From: Paraburkholderia solitsugae | Lineage (GTDB): Bacteria; Pseudomonadota; Gammaproteobacteria; Burkholderiales; Burkholderiaceae | Direction of reading: 5' to 3' | Length of the DNA: 36,387 bases | Assembly (NCBI RefSeq): GCF_013177695.1 | Contig: NZ_WOEY01000046.1 | Coordinates: 1 to 36,387 of the forward strand | Shown here: in pieces, positions 16,070-24,457 of the stretch | Layout of the letters: every line of letters begins with the position of its first letter | Numbering within the stretch: position 1 is the stretch's first letter | Translations under genes and position numbers: made by a program | Notes under the pieces: model-generated | Told to the model about the DNA's origin: nothing | The model's database searches: none | The model's input: only the letters and a program-made list of their open reading frames with translations

Positions 16070-17154
16070 CGTGCGCCTCCATGGGTGTGAACGTTGGCGT
16101 CGCCGCTCAGGTTCAGGGGTTTGATGCAGCGCACGCGCGCCACTTCAGCGTGACCTTGCATCGGCGCCAATGCCGGCCGCGCCTTCATGCAGTCGTCGAC
16201 CACATATTTGCAGCGCGGCGCGAACAGACATCCCTTGGGCCGATCGTCACGCCCCGGTACCATGCCCGGCAGGGCGGCGAGCCGCACCGCGCCGACATTG
16301 TGCTCGGGAATCGCCGCCAGCAGCGCTTCCGTATACGGATGATGCGGCGCGGCGAAGATGTCCGGCACGCGGTTGGTTTCGATCACTTCGCCAGCGTACA
16401 TGACCGCGACCCGCTGCGCGACCTCGGACACCACCGCCAGATCGTGCGAGATCAGCACGAGCGCCATGCCGCGCTCCTTCTGCAGCTTGATCAGCAGTTC
16501 CATGATCTGCGCCTGGATCGTCACGTCGAGCGCGGTGGTCGGTTCGTCGGCGATCAGCAGCTTCGGGTTGCAGGCAATTGCCATCGCGATCATCACGCGC
16601 TGGTTCATGCCGCCAGACATCTGATGCGGGAACGAACCAATGCGGCCTTTCGGATCGGGAATGCCGACCTGATCGAGCAGTTCCAGTGCGCGCTTGTCCA
16701 GCGCACCGCCGCGCAGGCCTTCGTGCAGCTTCAGCACTTCCTTAATCTGATAGCCGACGGTGTAGCTCGGATTCAAACTGGTGAGCGCGTCCTGGAACAC
16801 CATCGCGATGTCTTTGCCGATGATCTTGCGGCGTTCCTTCGCCGAGGCCTTCAGCAAATTCTTGCCGTTGAAGGTGACCTCATCGGCGGTGACTTTGCCC
16901 GGCGCGTCGATCAGGCCCATCAGCGCCATCATCGTCACGCTCTTGCCCGAGCCCGATTCGCCGACCACGCCGACCACTTCGCCCTGCGCGACATCGAGGT
17001 TGATCCGATCGACAGCGGGCAGGCCGTTGAAATCCACCGCGAGATTGCGGATGGTCAATAGATTGCTGTCAGCATGCGCACGGCCGCCCGAAGCGTGCTG
17101 ACCCGCCCCCTCGGGGGGCAGTGAATGAAGTGAACGTGGGGGTTGTGCCATCAT
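16066..17154 (-). CDS. dppD: Dipeptide ABC transporter ATP-binding protein DppD
   Basis: DppD is the partner ATPase of DppF. The 362-aa protein contains Walker A (GESGSGKSV), Q-loop ([15 protein letters not shown]), signature ([14 protein letters not shown]), Walker B ([12 protein letters not shown]) and switch His (LISHD). The C-terminal [14 protein letters not shown] carries the family's cysteine pattern. The start is unusual. The ATG at 17154 overlaps the dppC stop, but the first ~29 residues, including [20 protein letters not shown], are encoded by a GC-rich inverted-repeat element. The next in-frame start is only a TTG right before the conserved [11 protein letters not shown]. Either the N-terminus is repeat-derived or translation starts at that TTG. 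The open frame further upstream is a shadow of dppC. Confidence 0.94.
   Translation of the reverse strand: MMAQPPRSLHSLPPEGAGQHASGGRAHADSNLLTIRNLAVDFNGLPAVDRINLDVAQGEVVGVVGESGSGKSVTMMALMGLIDAPGKVTADEVTFNGKNLLKASAKERRKIIGKDIAMVFQDALTSLNPSYTVGYQIKEVLKLHEGLRGGALDKRALELLDQVGIPDPKGRIGSFPHQMSGGMNQRVMIAMAIACNPKLLIADEPTTALDVTIQAQIMELLIKLQKERGMALVLISHDLAVVSEVAQRVAVMYAGEVIETNRVPDIFAAPHHPYTEALLAAIPEHNVGAVRLAALPGMVPGRDDRPKGCLFAPRCKYVVDDCMKARPALAPMQGHAEVARVRCIKPLNLSGDANVHTHGGAR
17068..17146. repeat. GC-rich inverted-repeat element, copy A (inside dppD 5' end)
   Basis: It shares the core GCCCCCTCGGGGGGCAG and the flank CGTGGGGGTT with copy B at 18077-18149, in the same order and spacing. Next to the core is a second palindrome, with arms GTCAGCA and TGCTGAC (17068-17074 and 17096-17102). 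It is a bacterial interspersed mosaic/REP-like element type common between genes in this group. Here it lies within the coding sequence of dppD. Confidence 0.7.
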
Positions 17155-18068
17155 GCCATCCGTTTCAGTTTGGGATCGAGTGCGTCGCGCAGCCCGTCGC
17201 CGAGCAGATTGATCGCGAGCACCGAGATCAGGATGGAAAGACCTGGCATCGTAACGATCCACCAGGCGCTGTCGATATAGTCGCGCGCCGATGCCAGCAT
17301 CGCGCCCCATTCCGCCGACGGCGGTTGCACGCCGAGACCGAGGAAACCGAGCGCCGCGGCATCGAGAATCGCCGACGAAAAGCCCAGCGTAGCCTGCACG
17401 ATCAGCGGTGCGGTGCAATTCGGCAGCACTTGCGAGAACATCAAACGCAGCGTGCTTGCGCCAGCAACGCGCGAAGCCGTCACATACTCTTTCTGCAATT
17501 CGCCTTGCGCCGAAGCACGCGTCAAACGCACATAACCCGGCAACGCGACGATCGCAATCGCCAGCATCGTGTTGACGAGACCCGGGCCGATGATCGCGAC
17601 CACCGCAACGGCCAGCAGCAGCGACGGCAACGCGAGCAGCACGTCCATGATGCGCATGATCGGCGTATCGGCCCACTTCTCGAAGAAGGCCGCGATCAAG
17701 CCAAGCACGATGCCTGGAATCAGCGCGAGCACCACCGAGACGAAGCCGATCCAGAACGACAGCCGCGCGCCATACATCAGACGCGAGAGGATGTCGCGGC
17801 CCGCTTCGTCGGTGCCGAGGATGAACTTCCAGTTGCCGCCGTCGAGCCAGGCGGGCGGGATTTTCACGAAGTCGCGATACTGCTCGATCGGGCTATGCGG
17901 CGCGATCAACGGCGCGAAGATCGCGATGAAAATCAGCGTCAGCACGATGATGCCGGCGGCGACCGCGCCACGGTTACGCGAGAAATTCGCCCAGAATTCT
18001 CGGGCGGCTATTGCGCGGCCACTGGGTGGAGTGACCGCTGTGGGGACTGTATTTTGAATGTCTGCCAT
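17151..18068 (-). CDS. dppC: Dipeptide ABC transporter permease DppC
   Basis: DppC is one of two inner-membrane permease subunits of the dipeptide importer. The 305-aa protein has an N-terminal cytoplasmic stretch, a first membrane helix ([22 protein letters not shown]) with the OppC-type N-terminal region, a periplasmic loop with [21 protein letters not shown], and five further helices. The EAA loop that contacts the ATPases is [23 protein letters not shown]. The ribosome binding site (GGGAGG, 11 nt before the ATG) lies inside one arm of repeat copy B. It ends with the overlap ATGATG shared with dppD. Confidence 0.95.
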   Translation of the reverse strand: MADIQNTVPTAVTPPSGRAIAAREFWANFSRNRGAVAAGIIVLTLIFIAIFAPLIAPHSPIEQYRDFVKIPPAWLDGGNWKFILGTDEAGRDILSRLMYGARLSFWIGFVSVVLALIPGIVLGLIAAFFEKWADTPIMRIMDVLLALPSLLLAVAVVAIIGPGLVNTMLAIAIVALPGYVRLTRASAQGELQKEYVTASRVAGASTLRLMFSQVLPNCTAPLIVQATLGFSSAILDAAALGFLGLGVQPPSAEWGAMLASARDYIDSAWWIVTMPGLSILISVLAINLLGDGLRDALDPKLKRMA

Positions 18069-18076
18069 GATCGTTC

Positions 18077-18149
18077 ATGCCTCCCGCAGAGCCGCCTCAA
18101 GGGAGGCATGCGCCCCCTCGGGGGGCAGCGAACGTAAGTTTGCGTGGGG
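18077..18149. repeat. GC-rich inverted-repeat element, copy B (dppB-dppC gap)
   Basis: Two adjacent palindromes occur: 9-bp arms ATGCCTCCC (18077-18085) and GGGAGGCAT (18101-18109), and GCCCCC/GGGGGC (18112-18117 and 18121-18126). They are followed by a GTGGGGGTT tail shared with copy A. On the minus-strand mRNA the first stem contains the GGGAGG ribosome binding site of dppC, so folding could limit dppC translation. It fills most of the 91-bp dppB-dppC gap. Confidence 0.75.
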
Positions 18150-18159
18150 GTTCATATTC

Positions 18160-19170
18160 TCACCTCGTATGGCGAATGCGCGGATTCAGCACGCCGTACA
18201 ACAGATCGACGACGAGGTTCACGACGATCACCAGCGTAGCGATCATCAGGATACCGCCCTGCACCACCGGATAGTCGCGCCGGCCGATCGCGTCGATCAG
18301 CCACTTGCCGATACCCGGCCACGAAAACAGCGTCTCGGTCAGCACCGCGCCGGCCAGCAGCGTGCCGACCTGCAAGCCGATCACGGTCACGACCGGAATC
18401 AGCGCGTTACGCAGGGCATGCACGATGATCACGCGCGCGGGCGACAAGCCCTTCGCACGCGCCGTGCGAATGTAGTCTTCGCGCAGCACTTCGAGCATCG
18501 ACGAACGCGTCATCCGCGCGACCACCGCCAGCGGAATCGTGCCGAGCACAATGGCCGGCAGGATCAGATGGCTGAGCGCGGATTTGAACGCGCCCTCGTC
18601 GGTGGACATGAACGCGTCGATCAGCATGAAACCGGTGACGTGCGGAATGTCGTATTCGACCGCGATGCGGCCCGACACCGGCGTCCAGCCGAGGTCCACG
18701 GAAAAGAACATGATGAGGATCAAGCCCCACCAGAAGATCGGCATCGAGTAGCCGGTCAGCGCCGTGCCCATCACGCCGTGATCGACCACCGTGCCGCGCC
18801 TGAGGGCCGCGAACACGCCCGCCGGCAAGCCGACGATCAGCGCGAACAGCATGGCGCAGAACCCCAGTTCAACGGTGGCGGGAAAACGTGCGAGGAATTC
18901 GCCCATCACGCTGGTATTGGTGATGATCGAGGTGCCGAGGTCGCCGTGCATGGCGCGGCCAACATAGTGGATGTACTGCATCGGCAAGGACTCGTCGAGC
19001 CCGAGACGATGCAGTGCGGCAGCATGCATGGCGGGATCGACGCCGCGCTCGCCCATCATCACTTCGATGGGATCGCCCGGTATCAGGTGAATCAGCGCAA
19101 ACGCGAGGATCGTGATGCCGATGAACGTCGGTATCACCATGCCGATGCGGCGCAAAACAAAGCGGAACAT
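18160..19170 (-). CDS. dppB: Dipeptide ABC transporter permease DppB
   Basis: DppB is the other permease subunit. The 336-aa protein has the OppB/DppB N-terminus MFRFVLRRIGMVIPTFIGITILAFALIHLIPGDP, with the typical first helix and the conserved PGDP. Five more helices follow, such as TVELGFCAMLFALIVGLPAGVFAAL and GLQVGTLLAGAVLTETLFSWPGIG. The EAA loop is YIRTARAKGLSPARVIIVHALRNALIPV. Length matches E. coli DppB (339 aa). The start has a GGGAC site upstream. It lies 132 bp downstream of dppA, beyond a hairpin with a T run that probably reduces read-through from the binding-protein gene. Confidence 0.96.
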   Translation of the reverse strand: MFRFVLRRIGMVIPTFIGITILAFALIHLIPGDPIEVMMGERGVDPAMHAAALHRLGLDESLPMQYIHYVGRAMHGDLGTSIITNTSVMGEFLARFPATVELGFCAMLFALIVGLPAGVFAALRRGTVVDHGVMGTALTGYSMPIFWWGLILIMFFSVDLGWTPVSGRIAVEYDIPHVTGFMLIDAFMSTDEGAFKSALSHLILPAIVLGTIPLAVVARMTRSSMLEVLREDYIRTARAKGLSPARVIIVHALRNALIPVVTVIGLQVGTLLAGAVLTETLFSWPGIGKWLIDAIGRRDYPVVQGGILMIATLVIVVNLVVDLLYGVLNPRIRHTR

Positions 19171-19196
19171 GGTTCGTCCCTATGGTCTTGATGAAG

Positions 19197-19240
19197 AAAA
19201 AACGCAACCGGCGACGAGGGCTTGTGACCCCGGTCGCCGG
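19197..19240 (-). terminator. Intra-operon terminator/attenuator between dppA and dppB
   Basis: 8-bp arms CCGGCGAC (19208-19215) and GTCGCCGG (19233-19240) are followed on the minus strand by TTGCG and six T (19202-19197). This has the shape of an intrinsic terminator. Its position after the binding-protein gene would give more DppA than permease, as in many importers. Confidence 0.6.
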
Positions 19241-19302
19241 ACCATTTCGACCAGTTTTCTAACCGTGCGAAAAGCTACTGCGTAAGCTTGACTGTATTAC
19301 TT

Positions 19303-20931
19303 TTACTTGACGCTGACGCCGTCGAAGCGCGCATAACCGAGCGGCTCGATACGCATGTCGACCACCTTCTTGCTGACAGGCTGGTACACGGTCGAGTGAG
19401 CGATCGGCGAGAACGGCAGTTGCTGCGCGAAGATCTGCTGCGCCTGCATGTATGCCGTCGTGCGCGCGCCCTGATCGGCCGACTCGCGGCCCTTCTGGAT
19501 CAGATCCTCGAACGGCTTGTAGCACCACTTTGAGAAGTTGTTGCCGTTCACCGCTTCGCACCCGAGCAGCGTGCCGAGCCAGTTGTCCGGATCGCCGTTG
19601 TCGCCGGTCCAGCCGATCAGCATCGTGTCGTCTTCACCTGCGTGAGCGCGTTTGATGTACTCGCCCCATTCATAGGTGACGATCTTCGCTTTCACGCCGA
19701 TCTTGGCCCAGTCAGCCTGGATCATTTCCGCCATCAGACGGGCGTTCGGGTTATACGCGCGTTGCACCGGCATCGCCCACAACGTGATGTCGAAGCCGTT
19801 CGCATAACCCGCCTTCGCGAGCAGTGCCTTGGCCTTGTCCGGATCGTAGGACGCGCTCTTCAGGTTCTTGTCGTACGACCATTGGGTCGGCGGCATCGGG
19901 TTCGTCGCGGCCTGGCCTGCGCCCTGGTATACCGACTCGATGATCGCCTTCTTGTTGATCGCCATGTCGAGCGCCTGACGCACTTCGAGCTTGTCGACCG
20001 GCTTGTGCGTCACGTTGTACGCGAGGTAGCCCAGGTTGAAGCCCGGCTGCGACGGCATGTCGATGTTCGCCTCAGCCTTCAGCGGCGCGATGTCGGCCGG
20101 GCGCGGATAGCTCATCACCTGGCATTCGTCGCGCTTGATCTTCTGCACGCGCACACCGGCGTCCGGCGTGATCGAGAAGATCAGCTTGGAGATCTTCACG
20201 GTGTTCGGCTTCCAGTAATCCGGATTGCCGTCGAAGCGGATCGTCGCGTCCTTCGTATAGCTGCGGAAGATGAACGGGCCCGTGCCGACCGGGTACTGGT
20301 TGATGTCGGCAGCCTTGCCGGCCTTCAGCAGCTGGTCCGCGTATTCACCCGAGAGGATCGACGCATATTCCATCGCCAGATTCTGGATGAACGGCGCGTT
20401 GACTTCCTTCAGCGTGAACTTGACCGTGTACGGATCGACCTTTTCGACGCTGGTGATCAGCTTGTCGAGGCCCATGTCCGTGAAGTACGGGAATTGGACC
20501 GGGTACGCCTTACGGAACGGCTGGTTCGTGTCGAGCATGCGCTGGAACGTGAACACGACGTCGTCCGCGTTGAATTCGCGTGTCGGCTTGAAGAACGAGG
20601 TCGTCTGGAACTTCACGCCGTGGCGCAGATGGAACGTGTAGGTCTTGCCGTCCGGCGAGACTTCCCACTTTTCTGCCAGGCCCGGCTCGACTTTCGTACC
20701 GCCGCGTTCGAACTCGACGAGGCGGTTGTAAACGGTGAACGTGTTGGCCGTGAAGTCGACGCCAGTCGTGTACTGGGCCGGATCGAAACCCGCAGGGCTG
20801 CCTTCTGAGCAGTAAACCAGGGTTTTGTTCGGAATCTCGGCGCGCGCGACACTTGCGCCCACCATCGATGCCGCTGCAGCTGCGACGAGCGTCGTAACAC
20901 GCGCGGCGCGCAACAGGTTGTTTTGCTTCAT
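19303..20931 (-). CDS. dppA: Dipeptide-binding periplasmic protein DppA
   Basis: DppA captures dipeptides in the periplasm and delivers them to DppBC. The 542-aa protein is an SBP_bac_5 (cluster C) binding protein. A signal peptide (MKQNNLLRAARVTTLVAAAAASMVGASVARA) is followed by the mature start EIPNKTLVYCSEGSPAGFDPAQ. Family motifs include GLAEKWEVSPDGKTYTFHLR and PVGTGPFIFRSYTKDA, with GWTGDNGDPDNW and a late disulfide-type pair (LLGCEAVNGNNFSKWC). Length matches E. coli DppA (535 aa). GGAGG lies 5 nt before the ATG. It is the first gene before dppBCDF and has a close paralogue directly upstream. Confidence 0.95.
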   Translation of the reverse strand: MKQNNLLRAARVTTLVAAAAASMVGASVARAEIPNKTLVYCSEGSPAGFDPAQYTTGVDFTANTFTVYNRLVEFERGGTKVEPGLAEKWEVSPDGKTYTFHLRHGVKFQTTSFFKPTREFNADDVVFTFQRMLDTNQPFRKAYPVQFPYFTDMGLDKLITSVEKVDPYTVKFTLKEVNAPFIQNLAMEYASILSGEYADQLLKAGKAADINQYPVGTGPFIFRSYTKDATIRFDGNPDYWKPNTVKISKLIFSITPDAGVRVQKIKRDECQVMSYPRPADIAPLKAEANIDMPSQPGFNLGYLAYNVTHKPVDKLEVRQALDMAINKKAIIESVYQGAGQAATNPMPPTQWSYDKNLKSASYDPDKAKALLAKAGYANGFDITLWAMPVQRAYNPNARLMAEMIQADWAKIGVKAKIVTYEWGEYIKRAHAGEDDTMLIGWTGDNGDPDNWLGTLLGCEAVNGNNFSKWCYKPFEDLIQKGRESADQGARTTAYMQAQQIFAQQLPFSPIAHSTVYQPVSKKVVDMRIEPLGYARFDGVSVK

Positions 20932-20949
20932 GTTTCCTCCAGGTTCGGG

Positions 20950-20979
20950 GCTGGCTTCCGCCAGCGTAGCGCGATATTA
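20950..20979 (-). promoter_or_regulatory. Candidate dppA promoter -10 and 5' leader hairpin
   Basis: On the minus strand TAATAT (20979-20974), with TTGTTG 18 bp upstream (21003-20998), is a plausible sigma-70 promoter. The RNA would begin near a 6-bp hairpin, GCTGGC/GCCAGC (20950-20965), which lies between the start point and the ribosome binding site and could stabilise the 5' end. The call rests on sequence match only. Confidence 0.4.
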
Positions 20980-21055
20980 CTTGAGCTTGGCTCACCCCAA
21001 CAAGCGGAGGAAAATACCCCCGTTGACGATCGGAAACAGTTGAGGCATAAGGGCG

Positions 21056-21087
21056 GCCGCACGCCGGCGCTGGCCGGAACGTGCGGC
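21056..21087 (-). terminator. Strong GC hairpin between the two binding-protein genes
   Basis: A 13-bp stem (8 bp 21056-21063/21080-21087 plus 5 bp 21064-21068/21073-21077) with a 4-nt loop and a 2-nt bulge lies 49 bp after the stop of the upstream paralogue. No T run follows on the minus strand, so it may protect the mRNA 3' end rather than terminate on its own. Confidence 0.4.
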
Positions 21088-21135
21088 GTTAGAGGCGGAA
21101 TCGGCAAAAAGCGGCCCATGGGGCGTTGCCGGCGG

Positions 21136-22782
21136 CTATTTCAGGCTGACGCCCATGAATTGCGTCGGACCAAACGGGTCGATCTTGAAGCCCCTGACGT
21201 CTTTGCTGATCGGCTGGTAGACGGTGGAGTGGGCAATCGGCGTAAATGGAACCTGCTGCTTGAAGATCTCTTGCGCTTCCACATAGTCCTTGGTGCGCTC
21301 GGCGAGATCGGTGGTGCCACGACCTTTCCTGATCAGGTCGTCAAAAGGTTTGTAGCACCATTTGGAAAAATTGCTGCCCTTCACCGCATCGCAGCCGAGC
21401 AACACGCCAAGCCAGTTGTCAGGATCGCCGTAATCCCCCGTCCAGCCGATCAGGATCGCCTCGTGCTCGCCAGCATGGGCGCGACGGATGTACTCACCCC
21501 ATTCGTACGTGGCAATTGTCGTCTTGACGCCGATCTTCGCCCAGTCGGCCTGCAGCATTTCGGCCATCAGGCGGGCGTTCGGGTTGTAGGGCCGCTGCAC
21601 CGGCATGGCCCACAGGGTCAGGTCAAAGCCGTCCGGGTAGCCGGCCTCCTTGAGTAACGCCTTGGCCTTGTCAATGTCGTAGGGTGCGTCCTTCAGATTC
21701 TTGTCGTAGCCCCATTGGGTCGGCGGCATGGGATTCGTCGCGATTTGCCCCGCGCCCTGATACACCGACTCGATGATCGCTTTCTTATTGATCGACATAT
21801 CCAGCGCGCGTCGCACCAGCACATTGTCGAGCGGTTTTTTCGTCGTGTTGTATCCAAGGATGCCCAGATTGAAGCCGACCTCGCTCGGCATAGCCAGCGA
21901 CGGGTCGGCCTTGATCTGCGGAATATCCGCGGGACGCGGATAGCTCATCACCTGGCATTCTCCGCGTTTCAGTTTCTGCAGCCGCACGGCGGGATCCACG
22001 GTGATCGCGAAGATGAGCTTGCCGAGCTTCACGACACCCGGTTTCCAGTAGTCGGGATTGCCGTCGAAGCGGATCGTGTCGTCCTTGGTATAGCTGCGGA
22101 AAATGAACGGCCCGGTGCCGACCGGGTATTGGTTGATATCGGCGGCCTTACCGGCTTTCAGCAGTTGATCCGTGTACTCCGCCGACAGAATCGATGCGAA
22201 CGGCATCGCGATCTGCTGCAAGAACGGTGCATCGACCTCCTTTAGCGTGAAACGCACCGTGTACGGGTCCAGCTTCTCGATCTTGGCGATATTCTTTGCC
22301 AGTCCGAGATCGGTGAAATAGGGAAACGGGACCGGGTACGCCTTACGGAACGGCTGATCCGGGTCCAGCATCCGTTCATAAGTGAAGACGACGTCGTCGG
22401 CATTGAATTCGCGGGTCGGCTTGAAGAACGAGGTGGTCTGAAATTTCACCCCGTGCCGCAGGTAGAACGTGTATTGCAGGCCGTCCTGCGACACATCCCA
22501 TTTCTCGGCGAGGCCCGGTTCGATATCAGTACTGCCGCGTGCGAACTCGACCAAGCGGTTATAGATCGTGTACGAAGCGGCGGAGAATTCGACGCTAGTG
22601 GTGTACTGCGCTGAATCGAAACCCGCCGGACTGCCTTCGGAGCAGAACACGAGGGTTTTGTCGGGCAAGGTAGCCGCGTCGGTTGCGGCGGGCGCGAGGC
22701 CGGCGGCCAGGACCACGCAGGCGCTCAGGACTGGCAGGCAGGTATGGCGAACTGCAAACAGCAATCGGGATACTGTCATCAT
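21136..22782 (-). CDS. Second dipeptide-type periplasmic binding protein (DppA paralogue)
   Basis: This 548-aa SBP_bac_5 protein is highly similar to the adjacent DppA over its full length (shared blocks such as RHGVKFQTTSFFKPTREFNA and KAGKAADINQYPVGTGPF). It has its own signal peptide (LLFAVRHTCLPVLSACVVLAAGLAPAATDA). Ligand-contact regions near QVMSYPRPADI, NPMPPTQW and WTGDYGDPDNW are kept, so it should bind a related peptide. Differences cluster in the signal peptide and surface stretches. Two adjacent ATGs (22782, 22779) are available; the second is better spaced from the GGAG. It has no permease of its own and probably feeds DppBCDF. It is a tandem duplicate retained with its own promoter. 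Confidence 0.92.
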   Translation of the reverse strand: MMTVSRLLFAVRHTCLPVLSACVVLAAGLAPAATDAATLPDKTLVFCSEGSPAGFDSAQYTTSVEFSAASYTIYNRLVEFARGSTDIEPGLAEKWDVSQDGLQYTFYLRHGVKFQTTSFFKPTREFNADDVVFTYERMLDPDQPFRKAYPVPFPYFTDLGLAKNIAKIEKLDPYTVRFTLKEVDAPFLQQIAMPFASILSAEYTDQLLKAGKAADINQYPVGTGPFIFRSYTKDDTIRFDGNPDYWKPGVVKLGKLIFAITVDPAVRLQKLKRGECQVMSYPRPADIPQIKADPSLAMPSEVGFNLGILGYNTTKKPLDNVLVRRALDMSINKKAIIESVYQGAGQIATNPMPPTQWGYDKNLKDAPYDIDKAKALLKEAGYPDGFDLTLWAMPVQRPYNPNARLMAEMLQADWAKIGVKTTIATYEWGEYIRRAHAGEHEAILIGWTGDYGDPDNWLGVLLGCDAVKGSNFSKWCYKPFDDLIRKGRGTTDLAERTKDYVEAQEIFKQQVPFTPIAHSTVYQPISKDVRGFKIDPFGPTQFMGVSLK

Positions 22783-22817
22783 GTTCTCCGCACAGCAGCC
22801 AAGTCAGCTGCGCTTCG

Positions 22818-22846
22818 ATCATAGCCAGCGCAAAAATCGGGTTCAA
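22818..22846 (-). promoter_or_regulatory. Sigma-70-type promoter of the DppA paralogue
   Basis: On the minus strand TTGAAC (22846-22841), a 17-bp spacer and TATGAT (22823-22818) match the consensus well and put the RNA start about 28 nt ahead of the ATG. The remaining part of the 323-bp gap 22783-23105 contains the metF terminator and otherwise nothing I recognise. Confidence 0.6.
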
Positions 22847-23049
22847 TGAGGGCTTACACGCCGGAAGGAAAGACTTGATGAGGAGAGTTGCTGCATCGCA
22901 GCAGCGGCTGAAGCGTGGAATTCCCCGGCTGGATTTCCCGTGCGTAATGCGTACGAGGCGTCGCGACGCCACACGCCTTGGCGCACGATTCAAGCGCAGG
23001 CGGGCCGGCACAAGATGCCCGGACTGCCCAAACATGAGATTTCCGGCGT

Positions 23050-23085
23050 AAAAAAACCGCGCGGCGGGATACGCCATGCGGTTTT
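23050..23085 (-). terminator. Intrinsic terminator after metF
   Basis: On the minus strand, arms AAAACCGC and GCGGTTTT (23078-23085 with 23053-23060) enclose a 17-nt loop and run into seven T (23056-23050). It lies 20 bp after the metF stop and ends the ahcY-metF unit. Confidence 0.75.
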
Positions 23086-23105
23086 GTACAGAGGCTACTC
23101 GGACT

Positions 23106-23936
23106 TTAAGCGCCCAGCCGTTCGCAGATCGCCTTGGTGGCCGCAGCGCCATTGAGCGTGTAGAAGTGCAGACCCGGCGCCTTCGCGTCGATGAGACGCC
23201 GGCACAGGTCAGTCACCACATCCAGCCCGAATGCGCGAATCGACTCGCGATCGTCGCCAAAGCTTTCCAGACGGCGCGCGACCCAGCGCGGCACTTCTGC
23301 GCCGCACATCTCTGAGAAGCGCATCAGCTGCGAGTAGTTCGTGATCGGCATGATGCCCGGCACAATCGGCACGTCGACGCCGAGCTTCCTCGCATCGTCG
23401 ACGAAACGGAAATACGCGTCAGCGTTGAAGAAATACTGAGTGATTGCCGAATTGGCGCCGGCCTTCACCTTGTGGGCAAAGTTTTCCAGATCGTGACGCG
23501 GCGAGCGCGACTGCGGGTGGTACTCCGGGTAGCCGGCCACCTCGATCCAGAACCAGTCGCCGAACTCGGCGCGGATAAAGCTCACCAGTTCCGACGCATA
23601 ACGCAGCTCGCCGACTTCGCCCATGCCGGACGGCAGATCGCCGCGCAGCGCGACGATATGGCGGATGCCATGCGCACGGTACTCGTTGAGAATCGCGCGC
23701 AGGCTGTCTTTCGACGAGCCAATGCACGACACGTGCGGCGCCGCTTCAAGCCCATCCTTCGCGATATCGACGACGGTATCGAGCGTGCCCTGTTGCGTCG
23801 AGCCGCCGGCGCCGAACGTGACGGACACGAACTTGGGTTTGAGCGACGCGAGCTGCGCGCGGGTGGCGCGCAGCTTGTCGACGCCTTCCTGCGTTTTCGG
23901 CGGAAAGAATTCGAATGAAAGTTCGATCGGGTTCAT
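23106..23936 (-). CDS. metF: 5,10-methylenetetrahydrofolate reductase
   Basis: MetF is the flavoprotein that reduces 5,10-methylene-THF to 5-methyl-THF, the methyl donor for methionine synthesis. The 276-aa protein starts NPIELSFEFFPPKT, with the conserved catalytic-region Glu, followed by VSVTFGAGGSTQ (flavin region) and GIRHIVALRGDLPSG. Later blocks are IEVAGYPEYHPQS, KVKAGANSAITQYFFN, VPIVPGIMPI and GLHFYTLNGAAAT. This is the normal single-domain bacterial length. It lies 11 bp behind the small membrane protein and downstream of ahcY, so the operon joins methyl-group production to SAH removal and sits under the SAH riboswitch unless the 24363-24381 hairpin stops transcription. Confidence 0.97.
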   Translation of the reverse strand: MNPIELSFEFFPPKTQEGVDKLRATRAQLASLKPKFVSVTFGAGGSTQQGTLDTVVDIAKDGLEAAPHVSCIGSSKDSLRAILNEYRAHGIRHIVALRGDLPSGMGEVGELRYASELVSFIRAEFGDWFWIEVAGYPEYHPQSRSPRHDLENFAHKVKAGANSAITQYFFNADAYFRFVDDARKLGVDVPIVPGIMPITNYSQLMRFSEMCGAEVPRWVARRLESFGDDRESIRAFGLDVVTDLCRRLIDAKAPGLHFYTLNGAAATKAICERLGA

Positions 23937-23947
23937 GATTCAGTAGC

Positions 23948-24301
23948 TCAACCGATACTGCGGTTGCCGAAAATAAGCGCGGACAGCAGCCATGAAACGA
24001 TGCTGTACAGAATCGAGCCGAAGAACGCCGACCAGAAACCCGACACTTCGAACCCCTTCAGCAGCGACGCGCACAGCCAGAAGCACAGCGCATTGACCAC
24101 CAGAATGAAAAGTCCGAGCGTGACGATCGTGACGGGCAGCGTCAACAGGATCAGCACCGGTCGCAGGATCGTATTGATCAACCCGAGCACAACCGCGACG
24201 ATCAAGGCAGTGCCAAAGCTACGGATATGAATCGACGGTACGAGGTAGGTGATGATCAGAAGCGCAAGCGCGTTGATCAGCCAGGTCAGCAGCACGGTCA
24301 T
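23948..24301 (-). CDS. YvlD/holin-IV-like four-helix membrane protein
   Basis: This 117-aa very hydrophobic protein has four membrane helices: about 3-22 (VLLTWLINALALLIITYLV), 30-45 (ALIVAVVLGLINTIL), 48-80 (LILLTLPVTIVTLGLFILVVNALCFWL) and 90-110 (FWSAFFGSILYSIVSWLLSAL). The pattern, with NTILRPVLILLTLPVTIVTLGLF, matches the PF04020 family (often named phage holin family or YvlD). No phage gene is near, so holin is only a family name. It sits between ahcY and metF, 11 bp before metF, and thus is made together with the methyl-cycle enzymes. What it does there is unknown. Confidence 0.9.
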   Translation of the reverse strand: MTVLLTWLINALALLIITYLVPSIHIRSFGTALIVAVVLGLINTILRPVLILLTLPVTIVTLGLFILVVNALCFWLCASLLKGFEVSGFWSAFFGSILYSIVSWLLSALIFGNRSIG

Positions 24302-24362
24302 GTAGAGCTCCTTTCAGGCAGGATGTCCGTTTGAAGGGAAAGAGGCGGGCATGGCGAACAAA

Positions 24363-24381
24363 GCGGCGCCTTGCGCGCCGC
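24363..24381 (-). terminator. Hairpin between ahcY and the membrane protein gene
   Basis: 7-bp arms GCGGCGC/GCGCCGC with a 5-nt loop are followed on the minus strand by CTTTGTTC. This could be a weak terminator that lowers expression of the two downstream genes relative to ahcY. The rest of the 156-bp gap shows nothing else. Confidence 0.35.
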
Positions 24382-24457
24382 CCTGTCGTCAAACTGTCAT
24401 ACTTTAAAACCGCCCGCGTGCTTAATCTTACCGAGCAGTGTGACTTGCCAGCGTGAC

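Noticed and set aside
16066..17676. A 536-aa DppD
   Set aside because: The N-terminal 174 residues are the antisense-free shadow frame inside dppC and show no conserved sequence.
23948..24301. Prophage remnant, suggested by the holin-like family
   Set aside because: No other phage gene is present; PF04020 proteins are widespread chromosomal membrane proteins.
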